From: Agrobacterium tumefaciens str. B6
GTDB taxonomy: Bacteria > Pseudomonadota > Alphaproteobacteria > Rhizobiales > Rhizobiaceae
Length of the DNA: 64,000 bases
NCBI RefSeq assembly: GCF_001541315.1
Contig: NZ_LMVK01000050.1
Location: forward strand, 124,001 to 188,000
Direction of reading: 5' to 3'
Of this stretch, positions 26,237 through 34,043 are shown in pieces. The notes beneath the pieces are model-generated. The model did not search any database. It was not told the DNA's origin and saw nothing but the letters and a program-made list of their open reading frames with translations. Position numbers and translations under genes: made by a program. Within the stretch, counting starts at the first letter, position 1. Each line of letters opens with the position of its first letter.

Positions 26237-28671
26237 TGGATGCTCCTGCATAGGGTTTCGAGAGTTGCGCGCGTCTCGCCGGCAGAAGGGACGGTGATCT
26301 GCGCCTCGCACTCGCCTTTCGTCGGCTGCATGATGCGGAGGCGATGCGTGTCGCTGATATTGTCGAGATAGGCCTGCCCGTCATAACCGACGATGAAATC
26401 GCGCTTGCCGTCGATTTTGCCTGTTGATCCGGTTTCGATGAATTGGCCGCTCTCGTCTTTCAGCGTCACCAGCGCCACCTGACCCTCGGTTTCCACCTTG
26501 AAATTGACCACTGCTCCCGCCCGCTCCGTTGGTGTCACGGTCTGTTTCGTGCGGTCGATGCGGGCGTCGACCGGGAGATTGCTGGGGTCGAGCGTGATGT
26601 TGTTGACGTCATAGGAACGCAGGTTCGGAAGCAATATCTTGCCGCGGCGGTTCGTCTGGCCGATGGGCCGGTTTTCCAGCAGGATATCGACACCGGGTGC
26701 GCCCGCATCCACCACGGCGAAAGCATCATCGATGCGGTTGCCGACAAAGACATCGCCGCCGGCGAGCGCTATCGATCCTTCGATCTGCGCATAGGCCTGT
26801 GTCGTGCGGTTGAATTGGTCGACGCCGGCCGAAACGCGTGCGGCGCTGCCGCGGTAACTGCCGGAAACGGATGCGATATCATTGCCACCTGTCGAGCCGC
26901 GCAGGCGCCAGCCATAACTTCCCTCGGCCTGCTCTTCGGATTTTCCGACCTCGGCCGTCAGCGAATATCCATCCGCATCCGAGGACATGCCGGCTGAGCC
27001 GGAGACGCCGCCGCCGAATGACCAGGACAGGCCCGCGAAGACGCCGTAGGATTGGCTGTCCTCAAGATCCTTATAGGCGGTGATGAAGATATTGCCGTTC
27101 TCGCCGAACGGCCGCATGGCGGAGAGGCCGAGCAGCCGGGATTTCCTCTCATCGAAGGTTTCCACCTGCGTATAGGAAAAGTTCAGGCTCGTTTCATCGA
27201 AAGCAAGCTGTGTGGAAACGGAAATCTGATCCACGGCACGCGGTGGCCGCGCGCTCAGCAGACCGGATATCGTCCTGAGTGTCGAGCTGTCGGCGGAGAC
27301 CGACGCCATGTCGTGATAGTCGCCGAATGCCCGTTGCGACCGGGCGTGAAATTTTAACCCGAGCAATTCGGCTTCGACGCTTGCGGAGAGCTGGTAGCCG
27401 CTTTCCTCGCCAAAACGGCTCGACGCGCCGGAAAGCGCCGCCAGCCCATGGGCCCCAAGTGTGAAGACGCCGCCAAGGCCGATATTGTAAAAATCCTCGC
27501 CGCCTTCCGCATGGCCCTCGAGCGTCAGGTGGTCCGACAGGCCGTAACGCACCGTCGCCGATCCGAGCAGTTTTTCGTCGTAATCGAAAGAAGAGGTTCC
27601 GTAATTGCGCCGGGCAAAACCGAGCTCCCCCGAGAAATCGACGAGGCCTTTCGCGAGCAGGTCCGGTGAAGCATAAAACGGCGTTTCGGATACGGTTTCG
27701 CGGCCCAGCGCATCCCGCACCACCAGCCTCGCATTGCCCGCGCCGCTGATGACGGGAAGATTGGTGATGGAGAAGGGGCCTTCGGGAACATCCTGCGACA
27801 GGCGGCGGATATTGTTGACATAGACATCGACGGTGGAGGGCACGGCTGCCGAACCGGCAAATTCCGGCATCGGCATGGTAACGATATCCGGCCGCAGGTC
27901 GAAATTGCGGCGGATCTGCAGGCCGCCCAGCCGCGTCGGGCGTGTCCAGCTCAGCCCGCCGGTGATGAGATCGCCGGCCCGGTAGCTCGTCAGTGTTTCC
28001 TCGTCCGAATAGCTCCAGGTGGTATCGAGGCGCTGGGTGTCGAACTCCGACAGGCGCGATGTGCTCAGAACCTGTGACGAGGACAGCACGCCGAGCGGAC
28101 CGAAGACCCTGCTTTCCAGGAGAGCCGAGACACCGTTGAAATCGGCGATGTCAGACCATTTGTTGCCGCCGGAGGAACCATAGATCGTGTAATTCACCAC
28201 ACCTCCAAAATCGCTCGCGGCCTTTTCCTGCGTTTCGTCATCCTCTTGCGGCGCATTCTTGCCGGAGGCGTCGATCACCCTGTTTGCCCGCGCCGCCATC
28301 GGCAGGGTGAAATGCATGGACTGGGTGCCTTCATCGTAACGCGCCACCACGTCTGGCAGTCGGGAAATGTCGATCCAGCCATCATCGCCGACTGCGCTTT
28401 CAACCGGAGATATCCCGATATTGTTCAGCTGCTCCGGCTCGATGAGAAACGATCCGGCGTCGTTTTGACGAAATGTGGCGATCAGTTCTGTCGAGACATC
28501 GTTGATGTAGACTTCGAGCTGAAACTGTCCCGCTTCTTTTGCGGCAAAAGAGGCTGGTTGCGCCGCAGGGGGTATATCCTGCGCCACGGAGAAACTGCCC
28601 GATGAAATGACCGTCAGAGCGGCAATCGTCAAAACGGCAAGGTCAGCCGCCCGAGACGCGCGCCGTCGCAT
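26233..28671 (-). CDS. Outer-membrane fimbrial usher (archaic Csu/FimD-like)
   Basis: This 812-residue pore protein assembles and secretes pilus subunits. A signal sequence precedes QDIPPAAQ. The N-terminal domain (FQLEVYINDVSTELIATFRQNDAG) recruits chaperone-subunit complexes. The beta-barrel and plug region includes DVYVNNIRRLSQDVPEGPFSITNLPV and LVVRDALGRE. The C-terminus has the typical RRGKILLPNLRSYDVNNITLDPSNLP followed by a last domain with paired cysteines (GECEAQI, ETLCRSIQ). Length is normal for archaic ushers. It overlaps the chaperone gene by 29 bases and the adhesin gene by 4. Confidence 0.92.
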   Translation of the reverse strand: MRRRASRAADLAVLTIAALTVISSGSFSVAQDIPPAAQPASFAAKEAGQFQLEVYINDVSTELIATFRQNDAGSFLIEPEQLNNIGISPVESAVGDDGWIDISRLPDVVARYDEGTQSMHFTLPMAARANRVIDASGKNAPQEDDETQEKAASDFGGVVNYTIYGSSGGNKWSDIADFNGVSALLESRVFGPLGVLSSSQVLSTSRLSEFDTQRLDTTWSYSDEETLTSYRAGDLITGGLSWTRPTRLGGLQIRRNFDLRPDIVTMPMPEFAGSAAVPSTVDVYVNNIRRLSQDVPEGPFSITNLPVISGAGNARLVVRDALGRETVSETPFYASPDLLAKGLVDFSGELGFARRNYGTSSFDYDEKLLGSATVRYGLSDHLTLEGHAEGGEDFYNIGLGGVFTLGAHGLAALSGASSRFGEESGYQLSASVEAELLGLKFHARSQRAFGDYHDMASVSADSSTLRTISGLLSARPPRAVDQISVSTQLAFDETSLNFSYTQVETFDERKSRLLGLSAMRPFGENGNIFITAYKDLEDSQSYGVFAGLSWSFGGGVSGSAGMSSDADGYSLTAEVGKSEEQAEGSYGWRLRGSTGGNDIASVSGSYRGSAARVSAGVDQFNRTTQAYAQIEGSIALAGGDVFVGNRIDDAFAVVDAGAPGVDILLENRPIGQTNRRGKILLPNLRSYDVNNITLDPSNLPVDARIDRTKQTVTPTERAGAVVNFKVETEGQVALVTLKDESGQFIETGSTGKIDGKRDFIVGYDGQAYLDNISDTHRLRIMQPTKGECEAQITVPSAGETRATLETLCRSIQ

Positions 28672-29362
28672 TGACGGGGCCGCCTTCGCTGTCTGCCGAA
28701 ATCTTCAGCGTGCCGCCGCCTTTTTTGCCGCCTTTTGCCGGAACCACAAAGCTTGCGGCGGATTTGCCAAGCACATACCCCACCAGCCCCTGCTGCCGGG
28801 CAATCGCCTGACCGTTGCCGCCGGAAAGCATCAGGTTGGCGATCCTTATCCGCCTCTCGCCCGTATTGGACACCGAGACCCTGTAGCCATTGCCCTGCGG
28901 CGTTATCTTCCAGGTCGGTTCCGCATCACCTGTGGAAGCGGGCGAGAAGAAAACGGGGATGGAGTGGCGCACCACAAGGTTGACCGTGCCGGATTGTGGT
29001 CTTCCCGCCGGCGGCAACTCATCGACGATGACGCGGTAACTCTCTTCGGCCCGCAGGGGCGCCTTGGAAAGCCGGACGATGCGGATAAGGTTTTCCGCGC
29101 CTCCCTTCAGCTGCGTCATCGGCGGGCTGGCGGCGCCAGCCCGCGCCGCCGTATAGACGTCCTGCCCGTTCTGCTGGGTCCAGCGGAATATACGCACCTG
29201 CACGTTGATCGGGGTTTTCGCATCGTTCCAGATGCGAAGGCTGGAGGCCGCCGTGGGCGCTTTAAGATCCAGAAGAACGGGTGCGACCCGTAGCGAGGCA
29301 GCCTGTGACGGTGAAACACTCAAACCGGCAAAAAACGCAGCCGCTAAGGTAAAAAGACGCAT
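28643..29362 (-). CDS. Periplasmic pilus chaperone (PapD-like)
   Basis: This 239-residue two-domain immunoglobulin-like chaperone binds pilus subunits after Sec export. The signal peptide MRLFTLAAAFFAGLSVSPSQA is clear. Donor-strand region and family motifs are SLRVAPVLLDLKAPTAASSLRIWNDAKTPINVQVRIFRW, the NLIRIVRLSKAPLRAEESYRVIVDELPP stretch and VVRHSIPVFFSPAS. It lies between the subunit and usher genes in a subunit-chaperone-usher-adhesin operon. Confidence 0.92.
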   Translation of the reverse strand: MRLFTLAAAFFAGLSVSPSQAASLRVAPVLLDLKAPTAASSLRIWNDAKTPINVQVRIFRWTQQNGQDVYTAARAGAASPPMTQLKGGAENLIRIVRLSKAPLRAEESYRVIVDELPPAGRPQSGTVNLVVRHSIPVFFSPASTGDAEPTWKITPQGNGYRVSVSNTGERRIRIANLMLSGGNGQAIARQQGLVGYVLGKSAASFVVPAKGGKKGGGTLKISADSEGGPVNATARVSGG

Positions 29363-29383
29363 GCGCGATCCTCCCTATGGCGA

Positions 29384-29881
29384 TCAGTAGTTGAGCGTGG
29401 CCGTCACCGTATCGGTGTAGACGCCGACCGCGGGTGTCGTCTGGGCAGGTACGCGCCCATAGACAGTGAAGGTCTGCGGTGCCCCGGTTCCCGTTCCCGT
29501 TTGCCGGTCCGTTCCCACGGTGTTCCCCCACACCGTGCTATGTGCCGCAGTCGTATAAAGCGAGTAGGAAATGGTCGCGCCGGCGGGCGATGTCATCAGA
29601 CGGTTGGCGACCGTCGCCCCCGAGCCCGCGCCGGCGCTGAGGCCCAGGCTGAAGGGCGTGCTTGCCGTGCATTGCACGATAACATCGCTGGTCGCATCGA
29701 TATTGCTGCCGATTACGCCATTGGTGCCAAAATTGAGATTGCCGGCGGAATTGATCTGGCATGCCGCCTGAATGGTGATCTGCACCGTGAAATTCGTCGA
29801 GGCGACCTGCGCGATACCAGATGGCGGTGCGAGAACCAGTGCCGCAAATGATAATAGATAGCCTGATGCTGCAAACTTCAT
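29384..29881 (-). CDS. Spore-coat-U domain pilus subunit
   Basis: This 165-residue secreted subunit is the likely main or minor shaft protein of the archaic pilus. The signal peptide is about residues 1-24 (ALVLAPPSGIAQVA). The mature chain has TNFTVQITIQAACQINSAGNLNFGTNG and a C-terminal TFTVYGRVPAQTTPAVGVYTDTVTATLNY that mirrors the adhesin. Two cysteines flank the first beta region. It is the first gene of the operon; a regulatory-looking inverted repeat lies 70 bases upstream. Confidence 0.88.
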   Translation of the reverse strand: MKFAASGYLLSFAALVLAPPSGIAQVASTNFTVQITIQAACQINSAGNLNFGTNGVIGSNIDATSDVIVQCTASTPFSLGLSAGAGSGATVANRLMTSPAGATISYSLYTTAAHSTVWGNTVGTDRQTGTGTGAPQTFTVYGRVPAQTTPAVGVYTDTVTATLNY

Positions 29882-30243
29882 GCTGCCTCCCCAAGCTGTT
29901 GCGCTGCTTATTTTTCGGTGCGCAACATGGAATTACGCCAATAACGGGTAATTAGAATAATCTAATACTCGTACTGATTTGGTTAATAAATCCTTAATGC
30001 GATCATCTGAAAAACTACTGGCTGAAATGCAGGGCATGCCACAATCAAAGGTGTAGTGGCGCGACGTGATCCCTGTCGCAGGATCGACGCTAAATGCCGT
30101 CTACGAGTTCTTTACTGGAATGCGACATCTTGTCAGCCGGCCCCGGTTGGCGTACTCGAAACAATAGAAACCCGGGCCGATTAACAGTACCGTTCAGTGG
30201 CGTTCTGTACCGGCTCCATAGACATCTTGACGTTGGGATTGCG
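29882..30243. promoter_or_regulatory. Divergent intergenic region between pilus operon and acnB
   Basis: These 362 bases must carry promoters in both directions. The left third is AT-rich and contains ATTAGAATAATCTAAT (29951-29966), an inverted repeat with 6-base arms. I see no gene. In-frame codons upstream of acnB continue to about 30094 but do not resemble an aconitase N-terminus. Confidence 0.55.
29951..29966. promoter_or_regulatory. Inverted repeat, Irr/ICE-like
   Basis: ATTAGA and TCTAAT arms with a 4-base spacer resemble the TTAGAA/TTCTAA half sites of rhizobial iron-control elements. It lies 70 bases upstream of the pilus subunit gene and 278 bases upstream of acnB, so which gene it serves is unclear. 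Confidence 0.35.
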
Positions 30244-33033
30244 ATGAACCTTTACTTGGATTACCTGGCTGAAATCAAAAGCAGAGAACCACAGGGTCTC
30301 GCGCCCAAGCCGATTGACGACGGTGCACTGACGGCCGAGATTATCGAACTGATCAAGGATGCCGGCAGCGAGCACCGCGCCGATGCCCTGAAATTCTTCA
30401 TCTACAACACCCTGCCGGGCACCACGAGCGCCGCTGGCGTTAAGGCTGACTTCCTCAAGCAGATCATTCTCGGCGAAGCGATCGTGCCGGAAATCACACC
30501 TTCCTTCGCGCTGGAACTGCTGTCGCACATGAAGGGCGGCCCGTCGATCAGGGTGCTGCTCGATATCGCGCTCGGTAACAACGCTGCGATTGCCGCCCAA
30601 GCCGGCGAAGTGCTGAAGACGCAGGTCTTTCTTTACGATGCCGACATGTTCCGCCTGCGCGACGCCTACAAGGCAGGCAGTGCCATCGCCAAGGCCGTGC
30701 TGGAAAGCTACGCCAAGGCCGAATTCTTCACCAAGCTTCCCGACGTTGAAGACGAGATCAAGATCGTCACCTTCATCGCCGCCGAAGGCGATATTTCTAC
30801 CGACCTTCTGTCTCCCGGCAACCAGGCGCATTCGCGCTCGGACCGCCAGCTGCACGGCCAGTGTATGATCTCGCCGGCAGCGCAGGCGGAAATCGTCGCG
30901 CTGCAGCAGCAGCATCCGGACAAGCGGGTGATGATGATTGCCGAAAAGGGCACGATGGGCGTCGGTTCGTCGCGCATGTCCGGCGTCAACAACGTGGCGC
31001 TGTGGACCGGCAAGCAGGCCAGCCCCTATGTGCCCTTTGTCAACTACGCCCCCATCGTCGCCGGCACCAACGGCATTTCGCCGATTTTCGCCACCACTGT
31101 CGACGTGACTGGCGGGATCGGCATCAACCTCAAGAACTGGGTGAAGAAGCTCGGCGAAGACGGCAAGCCGATCCTCAACAATGACGGTAATCCGATCCTC
31201 GAGCAGAAATATTCGGTCGAAACCGGCACGGTCCTCAAGATCGACGCCAAGAACCGCAAGCTGCGGGATGAAAACGGCACCGAGCTTGTCGATCTCGCAT
31301 CTTCCTTCACCCCCCAGAAGATGGAGTTCATGAAGGCCGGCAGCTCCTACGCCATCGTCTTCGGCAAGAAGCTCCAGACATTCGCCGCTGAAACGCTCGG
31401 CGTCGATGCGACACCTGTGTTCGCGCCCAACAAGGAAATCTCCATCGAAGGACAGGGCCTGACCGCCGTCGAGAAGATTTTCAACCGCAATGCCGTCGGT
31501 GTAACCCCCGGCAAGGTGCTGCATGCCGGCTCCGACGTTCGCGTCAAGGTCAATATCGTCGGCTCGCAGGATACGACTGGTCTGATGACCGCGCAGGAAC
31601 TGGAAGCGATGGCGGCCACCGTCATTTCGCCGCTGGTGGATGGCGCCTATCAGTCGGGCTGCCATACCGCCTCCGTCTGGGACAAGAAGGCGCAGGCAAA
31701 TATTCCGAAACTCATGTCCTTCATGCATAATTTCGGCGTCATCACCGCGCGCGACCCGAAGGGCGTCTATCATTCGATGACGGACGTGATCCACAAGGTG
31801 CTGAACGACATCACCGTGGACGACTGGGCCATCATCATCGGCGGCGACAGCCACACCCGCATGTCCAAGGGCGTCGCCTTCGGCGCTGACTCCGGCACCG
31901 TCGCACTGGCGCTGGCAACGGGCGAGGCGACCATGCCGGTCCCGCAGTCGGTCAAGGTCACCTTCAAGGGTACGATGCAGCCCTATATGGACTTCCGCGA
32001 CGTGGTGCACGCCACGCAGGCGCAGATGCTCCAGCAGCACGGCGACAACGTCTTCCAGGGCCGTATCATCGAAGTCCACATTGGCACGCTTCTGGCAGAC
32101 CAGGCCTTCACCTTCACCGACTGGACGGCCGAAATGAAGGCCAAGGCGTCGATCTGCATTTCCGAAGACGAGACGCTGATCGAGTCGCTGGAAATCGCCA
32201 AGTCGCGCATCCAGATCATGATCGACAAGGGCATGGACAATGCCGCGCAGACGCTGAAGGGCCTGATTGACAAGGCAGATCAACGCATTGCGGAAATCCG
32301 TTCAGGTGAAAAGTCAGCTCTGAAACCGGACGCCAACGCGAAATATTTCGCGGAAGTCGTCGTGGATCTCGATGTCATCAACGAACCGATGATCGCCGAC
32401 CCTGACGTCAACAACAACGATGTCTCCAGACGCTACACGCACGACACAATTCGCCCGGTATCCTATTACGGTGCGGCCAAGAAAGTCGATCTCGGCTTCG
32501 TAGGCTCGTGCATGGTGCATAAGGGTGACGTGAAGATCGTCGCGCAGATGCTGCGGAACATCGAAAAGACCGAAGGCAAGGTCGAGTTCAAGGCGCCGCT
32601 CGTCGTCGCCGCGCCGACCTACAACATCATTGATGAGCTGAAGGCGGAAGGGGATTGGGAAATCCTGCAGAAATATTCCGGCTTCGAGTTCGATGACGTC
32701 AATCCGAAGACGTCCAACCGCACCGAATACGAAAACATCCTGTATCTCGAGCGTCCGGGCTGCAACCTTTGCATGGGCAATCAGGAAAAGGCGGCAAAGG
32801 GCGATACGGTTCTGGCAACGTCCACTCGTCTCTTCCAGGGCCGTGTTGTTGAAGACAGCGCCGAAAAGAAGGGTGAATCGCTGCTGGCCTCCACTCCGGT
32901 TGTCGTGCTCTCGGCCATCCTCGGCCGCACGCCGAGCATCGAGGAGTATCGTTCTGCCGTCGAAGGGATCGACCTGACGAAGTTCGCCCCGCCGAAGGTA
33001 ACGCCGATCGATTCCCAGTCGGTCCACTACTGA
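30244..33033 (+). CDS. acnB: Aconitate hydratase B / 2-methylisocitrate dehydratase
   Basis: This 929-residue TCA-cycle enzyme interconverts citrate and isocitrate with a [4Fe-4S] cluster. The AcnB-type N-terminal HEAT-like domain (MNLYLDYLAEIKSREPQGL) identifies the class. Cluster cysteines are Cys756 (VGSCMVHKGD), Cys840 and Cys843 (PGCNLCMGNQ). It is longer than E. coli AcnB (about 865 residues), with inserts around residues 300-400 (charged GKPILNNDGNPILEQ segment) and between the first and second cluster cysteines. The ribosome site before ATG 30244 is weak. Monocistronic, with a terminator at 33106. Confidence 0.95.
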   Translation: MNLYLDYLAEIKSREPQGLAPKPIDDGALTAEIIELIKDAGSEHRADALKFFIYNTLPGTTSAAGVKADFLKQIILGEAIVPEITPSFALELLSHMKGGPSIRVLLDIALGNNAAIAAQAGEVLKTQVFLYDADMFRLRDAYKAGSAIAKAVLESYAKAEFFTKLPDVEDEIKIVTFIAAEGDISTDLLSPGNQAHSRSDRQLHGQCMISPAAQAEIVALQQQHPDKRVMMIAEKGTMGVGSSRMSGVNNVALWTGKQASPYVPFVNYAPIVAGTNGISPIFATTVDVTGGIGINLKNWVKKLGEDGKPILNNDGNPILEQKYSVETGTVLKIDAKNRKLRDENGTELVDLASSFTPQKMEFMKAGSSYAIVFGKKLQTFAAETLGVDATPVFAPNKEISIEGQGLTAVEKIFNRNAVGVTPGKVLHAGSDVRVKVNIVGSQDTTGLMTAQELEAMAATVISPLVDGAYQSGCHTASVWDKKAQANIPKLMSFMHNFGVITARDPKGVYHSMTDVIHKVLNDITVDDWAIIIGGDSHTRMSKGVAFGADSGTVALALATGEATMPVPQSVKVTFKGTMQPYMDFRDVVHATQAQMLQQHGDNVFQGRIIEVHIGTLLADQAFTFTDWTAEMKAKASICISEDETLIESLEIAKSRIQIMIDKGMDNAAQTLKGLIDKADQRIAEIRSGEKSALKPDANAKYFAEVVVDLDVINEPMIADPDVNNNDVSRRYTHDTIRPVSYYGAAKKVDLGFVGSCMVHKGDVKIVAQMLRNIEKTEGKVEFKAPLVVAAPTYNIIDELKAEGDWEILQKYSGFEFDDVNPKTSNRTEYENILYLERPGCNLCMGNQEKAAKGDTVLATSTRLFQGRVVEDSAEKKGESLLASTPVVVLSAILGRTPSIEEYRSAVEGIDLTKFAPPKVTPIDSQSVHY

Positions 33034-33105
33034 GGCCGAGACCATTGCGGTGTGCGGGCCAAGGACGCCCGCGCCGGCGATGCAGTGAAAATGCCGAACC
33101 AACGA

Positions 33106-33137
33106 CAGCAGCGGGGACAAATCCCCGCTGTTGCTTT
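33106..33137 (+). terminator. acnB terminator
   Basis: CAGCAGCGGGGA, loop CAAA and TCCCCGCTGTTG pair over 12 bp with one G-U pair, then CTTT. Confidence 0.75.
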
Positions 33138-33313
33138 ATGTGCCGCCGGGATTTCGGCCATTGCAGGCTTCAAACATGTCACGGCTTGGCCTTCGCCGAT
33201 TTTTGCGGTAACCAGACTGCATGATAAGAGCCTCGAGTATCACCTGCATCTAGCTCCCGCCGTTGCGTGAGGAGCATCGAGCGAAAAGCCGACAGGCTTG
33301 GCGCCCGGTGTCT

Positions 33314-33331
33314 GCTTGCCTTGAGGCAAGC
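33314..33331 (+). repeat. Short hairpin upstream of catB
   Basis: GCTTGCC, loop TTGA and GGCAAGC give a 7-bp perfect stem, 32 bases before the catB start, within the likely 5' leader. Confidence 0.5.
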
Positions 33332-33362
33332 GAATGCGAAGATATGCAGTGAGATTACTCCA

Positions 33363-33998
33363 ATGGAAAATTACTTCGAAAGCCCGTTCCGGGGCATCAC
33401 GCTTGACAAGCAGGTCAAGAACCCGAACCTCGTGGTCGGGAAATACAGCTATTATTCCGGTTATTATCACGGCCACAGCTTTGAGGATTGCGCCCGTTAT
33501 CTGTTGTCGGATGAAGGCGCGGACAGGCTGGTGATCGGAAGCTTCTGCTCGATCGGTTCAGGTGCCGCCTTCATCATGGCGGGCAATCAGGGCCATCGCA
33601 ACGAGTGGATCAGCACCTTCCCGTTTTTCTTCATGCCCGAGGTGCCGGAATTCGAGAATGCCGGGAATGGTTATCTGCCGGCGGGCGATACCGTCATCGG
33701 CAACGATGTCTGGATAGGCTCGGAAGCGATCGTCATGCCCGGCATCACGGTTGGTGATGGCGCGGTGATCGGAACGCGGGCGCTGGTGACGAAGAATGTC
33801 GAACCCTATGCCATCGTCGGCGGCAATCCCGCAAAGACGATCCGCAAGCGGTTCGATGATGACAGCATCGCCCTGCTGCTCGAGATGAAATGGTGGGATT
33901 GGCCGGCGGAGCAGCTGAAGGCGGCAATGCCGCTCATGACCAGCGGCGATGTCGCGGAGCTTTACCGGTTCTGGCAATCCGATAAGTCCCAGTCGTAA
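33363..33998 (+). CDS. catB: Chloramphenicol (xenobiotic) O-acetyltransferase, CatB type
   Basis: This 211-residue left-handed beta-helix acetyltransferase uses acetyl-CoA to inactivate chloramphenicol. The start [18 protein letters not shown] and the run [19 protein letters not shown] match, from memory, the CatB protein of A. tumefaciens almost residue for residue. Hexapeptide repeats ([32 protein letters not shown]) and the catalytic His in YYHGHSF region are visible. ATG 33363 matches the known N-terminus; the longer frame to 33267 does not. This is a chromosomal intrinsic gene, with no mobile element around it. Confidence 0.95.
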   Translation: MENYFESPFRGITLDKQVKNPNLVVGKYSYYSGYYHGHSFEDCARYLLSDEGADRLVIGSFCSIGSGAAFIMAGNQGHRNEWISTFPFFFMPEVPEFENAGNGYLPAGDTVIGNDVWIGSEAIVMPGITVGDGAVIGTRALVTKNVEPYAIVGGNPAKTIRKRFDDDSIALLLEMKWWDWPAEQLKAAMPLMTSGDVAELYRFWQSDKSQS

Positions 33999-34003
33999 AA
34001 TGC

Positions 34004-34030
34004 CCGGCCCGCCTCATCGAGACGGGCCGG
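34004..34030. terminator. Bidirectional terminator-like hairpin between catB and monooxygenase genes
   Basis: CCGGCCCG (34004-34011) and CGGGCCGG (34023-34030) form an 8-bp stem between two convergent genes. No long T-run is present on either strand. Confidence 0.5.
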
Positions 34031-34043
34031 AACTCCCTCCGGG

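Larger units (their letters stand above)
33034..33362. other. Intergenic region between acnB and catB
   Basis: These 329 bases hold the acnB terminator (33106-33137) and, closer to catB, a short hairpin with a TTGA loop (33314-33331). Nothing else was recognised. Confidence 0.6.

Noticed and set aside
30181..32283. Open frame of 700 codons on the minus strand opposite acnB
   Set aside because: The composition is typical of an antisense shadow, with no motif. acnB on the plus strand is unambiguous.
33363..33998. catB as a recently acquired resistance gene
   Set aside because: No mobile element flanks it, its composition matches its neighbours, and a nearly identical chromosomal gene is known in A. 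tumefaciens.
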